DNA of 64,000 bases from Carposina sasakii (lineage: Eukaryota; Arthropoda; Insecta; Lepidoptera; Carposinidae): positions 10,168,001-10,232,000 of the forward strand of contig CP053154.1 of the NCBI GenBank assembly GCA_014607495.2, read 5' to 3'. Under the pieces are notes generated by a model. The model did no database searches, was not told the origin of the DNA, and worked only from the letters and a program-made list of their open reading frames with translations. The first letter of the stretch is position 1. Each line of letters starts with the position of its first letter. Made by a program: the position numbers and the translations under genes. Positions 35,080-48,393 of this stretch are shown here, piece after piece.

Positions 35080-38000
35080 TATTTATTTTCCTTGAGAATG
35101 ACCCATTTTATTGTCAGAGGCTCACTCAGAGGTGTTTTATATTTGCATTGGTTTTTATAGTAGATTTAAACCGGTTCAGATGTCACATAGGTAGAGCCAC
35201 GGTAGAGTTCCGCAGAAGTGATGTGACGGCGACCATAATTTCATTCAAGACATAAAGGTAGAGGGCGGACAGACCAACATACGGCGGATATTAATATTGG
35301 TCTATGTTTTACCCTTTGGGTACAAAACTCAAACAACCCAGCCACAGAAGTAGTGAGAAATATAATTATGTGCTGACGAGACAGCATAGCAATAAGTCCT
35401 TGTTTGCTATCGGTAAATCGCCAATTTTTTATTGTCAAATAAATTCGGTTGTAATCTATATACCTACATCACCTCACATCATTTATTCTAACTGATAATG
35501 TGTTATCTGTATAGTGGAGGATCAAAGCCTACAATATTATGTAGATAGCTAAATATTGATATACTTAATACAATGTTGTATAGGTAACCTACCTATATTA
35601 TTACAACGCGCTATAAGCTCAAATTATTACATAATAGATATGTAGCATAATAGAAAATGTGTTTTAACTAACTATCATCTACTTATTACTTATGACTTTA
35701 TTATTTCCCTAGAATTTTAGATATATGCGAGTAAGTATAATCCGTCTATCATTTTATGTGGAGGATATTTACCATAGAGGAGTATTTACGAAATTAGGTA
35801 AGAGATACTGTACCTATTTGACAATTTCACTTTCAATTGTCACGGACACTGCCATCTACTTTAATATTATTCTATTTTCTTATTTTCACTATATTTGTTC
35901 ACTGTATTTACGTAGAGGTCGGTTGATTATTACAATTTGGACATATCGAAAACTGATGTGTTTTACTGTGGTTTTATTACCAAGTAATCCATTTTATATC
36001 TGAAAAAACTGGTTCCTGGGTCGACAGGAAATAATTTTATATCCGTACAAAAAGCTAAAAGTGTTGTTAAAAGTTTCTCACGGTAAAAATGATAGGTTTT
36101 TAGAAAAATAAGAATTTAAGTAGGAATTCAGGCCTCTATGTTAATCAATTGTAACTGTAATTTTACAGTAAACATTTAAAGACAAACCCGTATTTATACA
36201 GCTAGTTATTTTATTTTGCAGAAACGAAGCGAGGGCGGTCATCAGTTTACTAGTATCAGTGTCACATAAACGTGACCTCGTTCTTCTTAACCTACGTGCC
36301 GGTACCGGTTTGATACGGGTATTCATAATATTCATTGAGTTATCTTTTGATAGATTGTTTAGTTGTATTTAAGCTCATTAAAAGTTGTCTGTGTAACGGT
36401 GTCGATGCGTGCCGACTGGTTTATCGCGTGGCCGCGCCTCTACGTAGGCTCTGCGACGGAAAATCGCACTGTTCCGTTGTTGGCCACAAGAAAAGTGGTA
36501 ATACCTATAGGGACTCGTTATCTGAGAAGGAGAAATCTTACAACTACATTCGTGATCATAGTTGTTCTGTTATAACTCTAGGTTTATAATTTAAGTAGTA
36601 ATTCCCATATTGCCCGTATTTTACTGTTGTGCCGTAGCTTGGTGGATATCAGAAAAATCTGTGTAATGCATTTGATTATTATAGAAGCTATTTAACCCGT
36701 TTAGAAAATTTTGTGCATTTTAGGAGAAAAGCAGACGGGACGCTATAAGTATAACTGTAACTTCTGTAACTACGTCATTTTAAATAAGATATTGACACCG
36801 AAGGTTTCTTTTTATTGAACTGCAAATACCCTTAAAGAAAGAACCTAGAAATAACGTCGTATCGTAATAATATCGTAATACACACATGTACCTACCTACC
36901 TACATAATGCGATAGGACTGTATCAAACCAAGAGCATAATGAAGGCCTGCCCGACATGCAAAGGAAGATGACAATCATGACCAATTGATGCAAGCCAAAC
37001 GTTAGGTACCTCGCAGTGTTAAGCGGTACACATGTGAGAGAACGTCAAAGAGTAGGTCGATACCTAATCGTTGTCTCTTTGTAGAGAGGAGACTTTAGTT
37101 CATCCGTTATAACCGCATTATAGTAGTATAAATGCCAAAGATGCCAAAGCAAGTATATCTATATTCATATAGCCGTGGGCGGCGTCTCGATTAACGGTTT
37201 AAGTACGATTCAGATGATTTTGTGATCGAAATGTTTCGGTCTAATAACCTTAACATTTACTACGCAATGACATTTTTTGTTGAAATTGTACTAAGAGAAT
37301 ATTTTCATGTTTTTGTTAGTCCGGCGGTAGCTAGTTATTGAGGCTATTTGCTGATGCGAGGTATTCTATGCGTTACCTATAGATAGCGTGACCTATATTT
37401 AAAAGTAGAGCAAGTAATAAAACCTCGTGTAAATATTTCAAACACAAAAAGCTTTAACCTCCTTCCTAATATTTTTGAACATTATTTTGTATTCATTCGT
37501 TTATTAGTTATTTAGCGGTAATTAACTAATTTATTTATTTTACTACTTTGACAAGATGTATCTACCTTATATCTGTATTTATAAACTTTTGGTAAATTAT
37601 TTATGTAAATGAACAATTAAGTACTTACATACTTAATTTATTGTTTTTTATAGGATTCCTATGTGTTATTATATTCTGATGTACAAACCTATTTAACCGC
37701 CAAGCTTTATCAAAATCCGTGCTATAGTTTTAGCCGTGCTAGAGGTTTAACTATGTACCATGTGATGGTGATGTACGTAGTGAATATTGTTAGCACCTAC
37801 ACAATAGGTACTTATTCGCCAAGCTTGACGCTAAGCTTACGCCAATTATTCTCTTTAGGGCTTGGCAGAGTTCCCGAATATGAGATTTGCCAATTTCAGT
37901 GAATTTGAATGTTTGTCATTTTATATTTGAGGATAGCACATGTGTGTTTGAATTTGAGGGGATTAATGTTTCGATATCATTTTATTATTCATTTTATCAT

Positions 38001-40099
38001 TTTAATTATTACTGGCACTATTTTTAATCTTCTTTACTATTTCATATTTGAGAATTGGAACTAACTTATACTTATAAATCTAACTTATTGATTATTATTG
38101 GATTAAGGGTCAATTTTTTCAATGGTTAGATAGCCTATCTGAAGGAAAAAATGTAATGTCTGTTTAGTTTTATTTTATTAGATCATAAACTATCATGACT
38201 ACAATTTATCTACGGCCCACTGTACTCTAGATCTAAATCTAGATTTAAGCTTAATCGAGAATTGGGACGCATGTTTTTTGACATACTTTAACAGAAAGAG
38301 CTGTGTTTGTTACTGATTTTCGATTTACGCATTTATTGCAAGTGGGCCGGCCCACTTCATACTGCAGTTTTTATTTAACATTGTTTATTCTTGATTTGAA
38401 AGGTGAATAAATGCCTTTTTTAATATAGGTATTATGGTTAATGAATATAAATATAATAGGTTATATTTCTATTGGTTAATGTTAGGATCGTGGTGGATTA
38501 AATGAAAGTTAAGCCGTGGAAAGTGCCGGTTAAATACTTATCGTAAATTATACGATAGTATAAGACAACTAGGGATTAAATTAACTCTGTATTAAAAAAA
38601 TAATGAAACGGAGTCGCGTAAAGGCCCTCTTTGTCCAGCATTGTAACGAGTAAAGAATATATGTAGAGTTATTGTAATTCCATGAAAAATAATATTCTAA
38701 TCACCCGGAGGAGGATTAGGATCGAGGTCATTGACTTGTTATGCGAGTATTTAAAAGAGCACCGTATCTAATCTTTAAAAGCAGCTTATTTCAACGATTC
38801 ACATTTGTCACATAAATGAAATTGTTACGGTTAAGTATCCTAGAATAACAATATCTTTCTTATTAATGTGAAAAATATGCACAATCAATCATTCTCTTCA
38901 TAAACTGTATCAATTATCATTTACCTACTTACTTATTGCATTCTTGTAACGATTGTTGTAACGACATTATGCTTACTATAAAATTATGTTATGGTGATTA
39001 TTAACTATGCAGAAAATTAAATACCTACGCAATTGGAAATTCGGAACTAAGTATACTAATCTAAAAAATGCTCTTACCTACGTACCTTTATCTACCTATA
39101 TTTCCCTAAGTGCGTTACTGAAAAGTTTAAAATAGAGCAGAAATTTGTGTAAAATACATTTATTCAAGAAATGAATTTGCCGCTGAAGTTAGTTTCGCAA
39201 TAACACAGGTACCTATTAATTATCGGAAATCATTTGCATTCGTCACACCTTTATTCGAAAATGACTATACTTTCTGAGATTTATTCTAGTCGTCTTTTAG
39301 GTAATGTTTATTTATTATTAGGCACATGTTTCGTAAACAAACATCGGGATTTTTATTCTTTATGTAAGTTTTTGAAATCGAAGAACGGAACCACATGGGT
39401 CAAGTATAAGGGCAAGGACCTTTCACAAAGGACAAGACTCCAAACCTGCTTCATAATGTCTCATTAATCATAATTTCGGAATACATATATACTACAATTA
39501 AAATAAACTTGTTCGCGTGCATCAGACATTGGAGGTTGATAATTTTTGAATTGCTGATCTGTAATGAAGGTAGAATTGTAAAGTAAATAGGCCAAAGTCC
39601 AAATCAAAATCTCGGATCAAATTATCATAATATGGGCTCACCCACTAGGCAAATAAACCATATGAAATGTGGGTAGGTACGAGTATGTGATTTGCACACT
39701 TCTGCAAAGACAAACGATTAATTAATTAGGTAGTTAATTCTTTATTGTACACAGAAAACACAAAAGATAATATAATAATAATAAAGATAAGTTACAGAGG
39801 CGAGCTTATCTCTTAACAAAGATTTCTGCTAACCAGTTACGATATAACGATATAGGTAGGTCTTATTTCTTATGTATTCATGTGGTGATCAGGGCTTCAT
39901 TATTCATTACTTACATTAGGTGCATCTCCTTTCGTGCATGTCGTAAGAGTCGACTGAGGAACTCTGGATAGCAACTTGTCACTGATCATTTACATCTGTC
40001 CCCGCTTTGCTAAATGAGTCTACGGGATCTCCTTTATGATCCTGGAGTTCTAGCTACTCCATTTCGGAAACACAACCGTGTCTATCTATACATCTTCTA
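35080..40099. other. Gene-poor 5-kb stretch
   Basis: ORFs up to about 90 residues occur (for example 35725-36003), but none has recognisable motifs, splice context or GC-rich codon use like the neighbouring exons. A remnant at 39735-39880 (TCTTTATTGTACACAG) resembles the retroelement 3' end seen at 41310. Part of this may be a 5' intron of the zinc-transporter gene. Confidence 0.4.
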
Positions 40100-40440
40100 T
40101 ACATATAATAAAAATGTAACGGAGCGCTATCTGTACATGGAAGATATATAAGAAAAAATATTATAGAATACCTTTATCAACGCAATAGTACCCAAAAAAA
40201 TGATTTTTGGAATTTTTGTCTGTTTGTCGGTTTGTCTGTTTGTCTGTGCGTTTGTGCACGCTAATCTTAGAAACGGCTGAACCGATTTCGATGCAGTTTT
40301 CAGGAATATATTGTGACATGTCCCATTTAACATATAGGCTACTTTTTATCCCGGGAAAATGTTTTTATCCCGGATAATTTCGACATATTATTTTTTCTGT
40401 AGTCCACGCGGACGGAGTCGCATGCGTCCACTAGTCAATA
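40100..40440 (+). repeat. GACGGAGTCG-motif dispersed repeat, copy 2
   Basis: It is closely similar to 32022-32340 (GATTTTTGGAATTTTTGTCT, AACGGCTGAACCGATTTCGA) and ends GTAGTCCACGCGGACGGAGT followed by CG. No coding capacity is seen. Confidence 0.75.
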
Positions 40441-41309
40441 ATATATTTTCCGAAATACATTGTAATGGTATTAGTATTTTATTACTCTAAAGTCGTATGT
40501 AGCTAAAATGCAGCTACCTACTACTACTTACCTACTACGTCTTTGAATTTTAAGTTAAAGTAAGCATAAAGCTTATCATACATACACGGTGTTCTGATTT
40601 ATATTTGTTCTCAAGTGAATGACTGATTATCTAACTCAATTGAAAAGAAAATTCAATTTTCAACTTTTCTGCAATTTCATCTGATGCATGGCGGAAACAT
40701 GGACAAAACTACTGGTTTTTATTTAGTTGTCGTATGATTAGTGGAAGTATTGTGTAAACTTTGACTAAGTATACGAAAAAAATAATTATGAAAAGTCCCA
40801 CGTAAGTTTTATTTTTATTTATTTATTTATTATGGGTTTGTCAACAATCACTACAATGTTCTTACTTATTAACTAGTGACATAGTTTTTAGCTAGGTACG
40901 TAGTACTGAAACTTGGTTTTGATTTTCACTATTAGAATGTAATGTAAGTACAGACGTTTACTGGTACTATGGCACACGTTTCGTTTACTATTGTAGAAAA
41001 TGTTTTAGGTTCATTCATAGCTGTGTAAATATTTAGTATTAGTGAAAAGACCTAATTTTAAGAAAAATTGGTCATCAGTAAAATAAGTTAGAAATTAGAA
41101 TACTCTATTTCTGTCCCATACAATCATGATAGCGGCGCTACAATTTCACGACTTTATCAAAATAATTTTGAGATCTATGAGAGAGAGTGAGAACGATTCA
41201 TAAACTCCCGCCCACCCTCCTATCTGAGGTGAGCCAAGTCATGCCATAGGTTCATTTGAGTTTGCACGTGTGTATTATTTTCAGAGAAGAGCAATAAATT
41301 CAAGTTGTT

Positions 41310-41780
41310 TCTTCTTCTTATTCTTTATTGCACATACACAAAAAATACAACTTACAAGATAAAAGAAGAGATGCATGTACAATGGCAAGCTTATCTCTAC
41401 AAGAGATCTCTTCCAGCAAGCCAAGCAAGTAAAGAGAAACTATTAACAAACACAGGGTAACATGTGCAATGAAACTAATTCTACGATACCTACTAGCTAA
41501 ATTATAAAAAAAGGAGAGAAACAAATGACATCATAGTCAAAGAATAGACAGGTGATCCTTCAGCATTTTCCTAAATGTGCCAACAGTGCGACAATCTCTA
41601 ACCGTATGGTAATTCATTCCAGAGCTTGACCGCCTGAACCGAGAAAGAATACCCAAAAGCCCCAGAAATTAATCGGGGAGTTTGTAGCAGTGATGCCGTA
41701 TTGGATCGGAGAGGCCTATCTCTAGAACAGAGATATTCAAAACGCTCATTGAGATATAATGGAGAAAGGCGATAATTTAT
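41310..41780 (-). mobile_element. 3' remnant of a non-LTR retrotransposon
   Basis: On the minus strand, AVKLWNELPY and, one base out of frame, VRDCRTVGTFRKMLKDHL match the conserved C-terminal end found after the reverse transcriptase in many jockey/CR1-like elements. The sequence then runs into an AATAAAGAATAAGAAGAAG tail. It is a dead fragment. Confidence 0.6.
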
Positions 41781-42649
41781 TTATTGAGAATCTTAATAGT
41801 CCTTGCATGTCATCAGTGAAAACAGATGTTAAAATGATAATTAATTTAAATAGAGTGACTGCTACTTGTATTCCAAGTATTATTCCATATACTGAACATA
41901 TACGGAGGTAGGTACAGTGTTGCATTAAAATATTGGGTGGACGAAGGACTATGTTTAGATTAGTCGAAAGTATATATGTTTAATATTATGATGGACAGAT
42001 ATATTGATTACGGTCGTGACTGGCGGGCGATCACTTAAAGTCATGACTTATAACTATTTTCGTAACTATCAAAAAATGTATTACAAGCCAGTTTTTGTCA
42101 AGTTAAGTTAACAAGAAATTTTCTATACTAATAAATTTTGATAAACTGAGCTGCTGGAAACAGTAAAATGATATCAAAAGTAGAGAAACGAGTAGGATCG
42201 GTTTCAGGGCGAGTCGAGGGAAATCAGATCAGCCGGAGAAAATAATCGCAACAAAAGCAAGTTGACTAGTAGCTGTGGTATGCAGGCTTTATCTCGCCGC
42301 TGACCTATCTTCCCTGCAGACCACAACAAACAAACAAAACTAGCACTACGCTGACTCGTGACGGCCTCGCAATGCTATTTTTATTTATTTCGATACTTTA
42401 ATTGGCACAGAAATGCGGTTAACGGCCCCAGGAGAACATATTTCAGAAGTATCCAGCAACAAAGCTATTATCCCGCAGACGTAAAACTGATCAGACTTAC
42501 CTAGACTAGACGTTGTCAGTTCGTTTCTATTTAATTCGGTACACGTGAAAAACACTGAAGTAATTACAATCCTTGTCACAACACGAGAGTTTGGTAAACA
42601 CTAGCCGGCAGCCGATGGCACATAGCATTTGTATTATTATTGTTTATAG

Positions 42650-42790
42650 ATTGAAAACAAGTCGAGTGGCGTGAAGTGCGGAGCTGGTCGGTCGGCGGCG
42701 CTGGCAGCACTGGCACGGTGCGCGTGCGCCGCTGGCTCTTATCGATACCTTTCGCGCCCGATAAGACTATCGAACTATTTTTTAGCCTAC
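42650..42790. promoter_or_regulatory. GC-rich island with a TATCGATA-like site, possible promoter
   Basis: An isolated GC-rich block (GGTCGGTCGGCGGCGCTGG, GTGCGCGTGCGCCGCTGGC) lies in AT-rich DNA and is followed by CTTATCGATACC, close to the insect DRE motif TATCGATA. It lies 8 kb upstream of the minus-strand zinc-transporter start, which appears to need an upstream 5' UTR exon. The link is inference. Confidence 0.3.
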
Positions 42791-43469
42791 AACGGGTCCG
42801 CGAAGCCTGCGAGGACTCAGTTTTGGAATGAACACACCAAGTAGTCTGTGGAATGAACTAAGTACATAATATGTTTGCAGGGAGGATTTTTACATCGTTG
42901 ATCTTGTAAAATTTTTGAAGAGAATGGAGAGAAGGGTAACACTTGGTTTTTTAAATTGTTTAATATAAGTAGTTACAGATCTAATTGGTAGGATTAATCT
43001 ACTATGAAATCCTGAAAAAAACACAAATAATGATATGAAAATCACACGAGATTAGCATGCGCGTTATTCAGCTTTCAATAGTTCGGGGTCAGGGACGGAC
43101 GTTGATATTTCCGCAGCGGAGCGTCTCGAAATAATCTCCAGCTTTACTCTGCAAATATCAACATTGTGCACCGCAACTAAACACCCTGTATATAAATGTT
43201 TAGCTAGCCGAGTGCTAGAGTACCCACTCGTTAGGTTAGATATATTTTGTGGCGTTCTTACTATTGTTTACAATGTATTTTAATGTTGCAACTATTTGTG
43301 ATTATAATTACGTTATCCGCTATAAATTCCTTGGAATGAAAACTACTTATTTGTTTGGTTTTAAAACTTTTGTGATTTTAAAAGTACACTATGTTTAGTA
43401 GTTGGGATGTAAAATAAGAGCCATTGCACCAAATGAGCAAATTTAATTTTGACATCTATCAGACACATA

Positions 43470-43619
43470 CAGGTGTAATAAAAAGGGTATGTTAAGCGAA
43501 AAGATATGTAAATAGCCCACTTTAGAGAACCTACTCAAAAAGTTTGAGATTCGAAATCACATGTTTATTTTTCTAGATAGTATAGCTTTTCGCTTAACAT
43601 ACCCTTTTTGTTACACCTG
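43470..43619. mobile_element. TA-target palindromic MITE, copy 2 (150 bp, intact)
   Basis: It starts CAGGTGTAATAAAAAGGGTA and ends with TACCCTTTTTGTTACACCTG, flanked by TA on both sides. The arms continue AAGCGAAAAG / CTTTTCGCTT. It is the smallest complete member of the family in the window. Confidence 0.88.
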
Positions 43620-44416
43620 TATAGGAAACAGCCAGACGATATGTGTGCTAATTCGCGTTTTAAATTAAATTTAGTTTTATGCATGTCCAAGTGGGTCTTA
43701 GGTTGAAAATTATTTAATTGAAGTTTAGTTAACTAAGTATTTTTAATAGTTCAGACTCAAGGTGCGATTGAAAACGTTAACATTAAAAATAAAGATTTTT
43801 CAATAAAGTCTCTACCTACTACAGCGATTGCCCTCTGGCGATAAACCACGTTCAAGATAAACTTTTCTTAACAACTGTTATTGTATTTTACTTTAAGTAG
43901 ATACATCCAGGGGTATCTAAATGATTTATTAATTGTTAAGGAAAGGATAAGATTATATATTGACGTGTCACTTTTTCAAACTTCTCTTCGTTAGAGAGTA
44001 AGTATATTCTTTGATGCATACACACGTGTAGTTTAGTTTACTCACACGTAGAATGTAAAAAGTCAAAGACGTGATGCAAGGCGTTTAGTTTTACGTTTTA
44101 CCTACCTATACTTCGTGTAAATTTTAATGTAAGTATGTATCTATCTATATTACTCAGAGTTCGACGTTCTATTTTCAACACAATTTTTTCTTCTCTATTT
44201 TAAATGCCAAATAATGACACGGTGTGTAGTGAACTCTCAAGTGAACTAGTGATTCTAAACAAAAAAAGAGCGTATAATATCTTGAGTATAAAGTAGCAAA
44301 TCTCTATACCTATATGTATATGGTAAGTTTAAGAATAAACACAATGGATTTTTTTTAACAAAACCTAGAAAACTCGGGTGAAGAATTTTTTCTATTTTCT
44401 TTATTAATAATTTTAT

Positions 44417-44745
44417 AATATATAATATCTTGACTAAGATAAATTTATAAAAACACTTCTCCATTAATATAATCCGCGGGCATATGGTTGATCGTTTCAT
44501 CTTTAAACATTGTGCTGAGGGATTCAGCTTTGTTTGCCGAGATTTGGCTAGTGTATAGCTATCGGGATGAAGAATAACGTTGCCAATATGTAATTTAGAA
44601 AAAAGAGATGGTAAAATTCGTGATCTGAGTAATTGACCCGGTGGCTTAGTGGTTATAGCGACTGGTACGGTTTGCAGCGGTCGTGGGTTCGATTCCCACT
44701 CGGGTGAATTTTTTTTTCCATCTTCTTTATTAATAATTTTATAAA
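44417..44745 (+). mobile_element. tRNA-derived SINE, copy A
   Basis: The 3' part is tRNA-like: GGTGGCTTAGTGGTTATAGC (A box TGGCTTAGTGG) and GGTTCGATTCC (B box). The 5' part (ATATAATATCTTGACTAAGA onward) is shared with the copy at 51057. The motif TCTTTATTAATAATTTTATA occurs on both sides (44397 and 44722) as a probable tail or target duplication. Not a functional tRNA gene: position and flanks fit a SINE. Confidence 0.75.
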
Positions 44746-44749
44746 ACCT

Positions 44750-46342
44750 AGATTTCAAGGCATAAGAAGGTTGACCAGTGGTCAGGTAAGTACAAGATAG
44801 AGGTTTATCAAAAATGGATAACTATAGATAAAAGAATAACCTTATACATATAAACAAACTCACTTACCTACATAGAAGATAGTACCGTCAATTAGCAAAC
44901 TACACAACAAATCCCTCGGTAAGCTCGTCACGGTGTCGTTCTCAGCTAAGGGTAATCTGCACTGTTCCGCTCTACAACTGCATAACAAACCGTTCCTATT
45001 GACTCGTGATACAATCACATGCCGCCGACCGTGGCTATAACAAACTCTGATAAGCACTAAATACCTACCTGTTAATTGTAGATTTCGTATACGCTGCATT
45101 CAGGTTTGTGAGCCACTACGAGGTAAGCCATGTATGTGGCTTGCAATGTAAAGTCTTGTTGTGTAGACTCTACTAGACCCAAGGGTTATTTAAACATGAT
45201 ATACTGGGGCGCCAGAGTTAATTATATATTTAATTTGGATTGGAATATTAGTTCTACATGAAGCATGTTCGAAACAAAATCTACGTTGTTTACTTCTTTT
45301 CGGAAAATGATTATTCACGTTTCAACTTTTCAATGTGTTGACCCAGTTATATACAAAAAATATGCAGTAACCTAGGTACACCTACACCTACACGTATTAT
45401 ACTATTTTGTATATTTTATGGCGTCCATTAAAATAATTTGTAAAAAGTAATTCTTGTTGAGAGGTAGGTATTTGTTTAATTTCCATTTTCTGCAGGTGCA
45501 TAGGTGTTTGTTTAATAAACTTATTTTTCTTGCATATGAATATTATAGTGTGAACGTTTAGATGGATGTTTATTTAAATCGTGCTACGCAAGAACTGCTG
45601 AGCGGATTTGGATAAAACTTGACAGAAATATTGTAAATTGATACATGAGATTGACCAGTAGGGCAAGCAGGAACTTTTTATTTTCGTTATCATGGATAGT
45701 AAACAAGTCACATTGTCAAATATCTTACTTATCCATATGAAATATCAATATACGTATTGATTGTGTAACGATAGCGTTACAGAGCGTATAAAATTCATTC
45801 TTGCCCTACTGAGAAAACATAAAGTTTACTTTTATTCCAGTATTTTAATATTTCATTGATATGAGCGAAATCGCAGGCAGTCGTTCTAATTATAAAAACA
45901 TCCATTTTATTTGGATGAACTTACCAGGTACATACCAGGCGACATTATTCCTTATTGTTTCAATATAGATTCTAAAACATCCGTCTATAGAATTTGGTAC
46001 TTTTCCTAGTACAATAGATGTCCTATGAGGGCTATGTACATATATGTTGCTCTACATATTCTGGTCATATAAAACATACATACAGAGTAAATATTTATGA
46101 TTATTAATTATTATGCTGCAGCCAGCCTGTGTGATTTCTCATCAACACACACAGACGCACTGGCGAAATGCATAGATTATACATAGAAATGTATAATAAA
46201 TGAATAATCGGAGTCCAGAGTAGGCGACCTAGATAACCTAAAAAACTGTAAATAAAACAAATTCGCCTCCAGTTCCAGGTAAGTGACTACTTAGGAAGGA
46301 TGTTACGTCTTTTCCTAGCTAAGGTAGTGGATTAGTATTATA
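44750..46342. other. Intergenic stretch, no gene seen
   Basis: No exon-like ORF. A stretch at 45560-45690 (CTACGCAAGAACTGCTGAGC) resembles the interior of the GACGGAGTCG repeat family in degraded form. Confidence 0.4.
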
Positions 46343-46545
46343 GTTTGATATAGTGGACGCCCGCGACTCCGTCCGCGTGGACTGCAGATAAAATAAAATG
46401 TCGAAATTACCCGGGATAAAAACATCTTTCCTTCTCTGTCACAATATATTCCTGAAAACTGCATCGAAATCGGTCCAGCCGTTTCTGAGATTAGCGTGCA
46501 CAAACATCGATCCGTTACAATTTTTTTATATGTATAGAATAGAAT
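46343..46545 (-). repeat. GACGGAGTCG-motif dispersed repeat, copy 3 (reverse)
   Basis: It reads, reversed, the same AACGGCTGGACCGATTTCGA and CCGGGTAATTTCGACATTTT blocks as 40100-40440. It ends immediately before the next MITE. Confidence 0.75.
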
Positions 46546-46556
46546 AGATAGATATA

Positions 46557-47550
46557 CAGGATGTTTTTTCGTTGCCACCCTCAACGAAGGGTACGTACTC
46601 TATACATCAAATAAAGTAAGTTATTGCCAAAAATATGCTGGGAAACGATGTAAATTTTTTGTAAAAAAAAAAAAAATTACTTGATCGGGCGAAATTTATA
46701 GTGTCCTGTGTTTATGCTAGTTTTTTACCCGACTGCGCAACGCATAGGAGTGGTATTGTGTTTAACAGCCTATGTATCTATATATGATTGTATGTTCCTT
46801 TGAAGCACTACAGAGACCAAACGCCTCGGCCGATTTCTATGATTTATACGTCAATCGATTCCTCTTAGTCCGGCAAGTGTCACTAAAGACATGACGTTTG
46901 TGAAAATCCAATATGGCGACTACTGGACGCCATTTTGTGAAAATGAAAAAAATTAAAGTCGACAAACTATATCGAGTAGGATATCGTTGAATAGGTATTT
47001 AAAAATCATTTTTAGTTTTCTCTCAAAATTTTTCTATTCGACTAACCGTTTAGGATCTATATCGATTGAAAGTTGCGTACTAACAATATTCTCACATATA
47101 AGTTTTTATACAGCAGCAAGACGGGATCCATTATCCGACAGCCACGCTAATATTTCAATGGATCCTGGCTCTTCAGTTGTTGTGTTACGATAATTAGAAA
47201 ATATTTTATGTTCTTCAATAGTATTCATTCCATAATAATATTATAGAATTCTAGCCCACCGGACATATAAGTGCTTGTTTTTTTTCCTTTCAGTTTTTAA
47301 GCAGTCGGGTCTTTGGATTTTTTAAATTATGTTTTTTTATTTATAGACAGATATTAATTATATCTCGTGAAAAATTTTGCTACGCGCGTCTATGTGCATT
47401 TATGCAGAAAAACGCAGTCTATTTGCTCAACTTTGGATCCTAATATCTTGGGAACCAGACACTTCCCAGGTATGCTTTCATGGAAAAAATGATCGTGATG
47501 ATGAGGAGATTCCGTAGTATTCGGGAACGTTGACGACCAAAGACATCCTG
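46557..47550 (+). mobile_element. 390-bp CAGGGTG-family MITE, copy d, split by a nested element
   Basis: The left part (46557-46726) and right part (about 47341-47550) together make one family member with TA flanks. The break falls in TTTATGCTAGTTTTTT, where another element with ACCCGACTGC ends is inserted. Confidence 0.85.
46727..47310. mobile_element. 584-bp element with ACCCGACTGC terminal inverted repeats
   Basis: It begins ACCCGACTGC and ends GCAGTCGGGT. The interior has CAATATGGCGACTACTGGAC, with no sizeable ORF. It inserted into an older MITE, so it is the younger of the two. Superfamily is not determined. Confidence 0.75.
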
Positions 47551-48087
47551 TATAATTAATTCTATCTTGTGTACCGACATTTTTATCTATTAAATCAATG
47601 TGTTGTATTGGAGTTACCTCTCGTAGGTAATATGTAGTAAGTAAGTACGGTTATAAATATTATTTGGTAATTACATTTATAAATAGTATAGTCCAGTCCT
47701 TGAATACCTACTGTTGTTGTTGGTTCCTACCCTGCTCAGATGAGACACAGATTATTTTTAATACAGTAAGGTAACATCACCCTGTTTTTCTTTGTTGAAC
47801 CATTTCACTGTCTTTTCAATTCTTCTTTCAGATAGGTAAGGTAACTAGGTACATGCCTGTAGCCAAGTAGGTGCCTGGCACGTGTAACAAACAATATTTG
47901 AAGAACCAGTCGACCATTTTATCTACAAGATCTACACATAAATACTTGTTACATTACTTGTTTACCACTGTTTTCAAGTGTCAGTAATTAGGTCACTGAT
48001 TATATTGTCTTCGCGACTTATCCATGTCCGTAACTAAACTATTGAACCGAAGATTATTGATAAAATTGATTATGGAGGTTTACCTAC

Positions 48088-48393
48088 CAGCACCGGTATG
48101 ATGAATTTGGTGAGAGCGAGATGTCTCACTTTTAAACGTCAAATCCACAGAGCTAAGTAATAACTAGATAAGGCAAGTGTTTCTACTTGGTGAGTAAAAA
48201 GGGATTGCAAACCACTTTTATCAGCCCCAAATTCCTTCAGTCCAGGCTCGAGAACGAGTGTCTATTCTAATTCTTAATTCTATTTTTTACATGCAGTACA
48301 TGCACTTAGTTTATCTAGTTATTAATAGCTCTGTGAATTTGACGTTTAAAAGTGAGACACCTCGCTCTCACCAAATTCATCATACCGGTGCTG
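48088..48393. mobile_element. 306-bp fold-back MITE with ~84-bp arms
   Basis: The left arm (48088-48172: CAGCACCGGTATGATGAATT, TTTAAACGTCAAATC) is almost the exact complement of the right arm (48310-48393). About 138 bp separate them. Confidence 0.85.

Noticed and set aside
36335..36589. Two overlapping plus-strand ORFs of 70 and 84 residues
   Set aside because: There are no motifs, no coding-like codon use, no splice partners and no repeat of the pattern elsewhere. Left as intergenic.
44640..44706. Possible tRNA gene
   Set aside because: A and B boxes are present, but the unit is embedded in a dispersed repeat with a second copy at 51270 and I could not fold a clean cloverleaf. It is a SINE head.
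44255..44758. 167-residue minus-strand ORF
   Set aside because: It is the antisense translation of the tRNA-derived SINE: the EWESNPRPLQ phrase is the well-known read-through of the tRNA B-box region. No splice or gene context.
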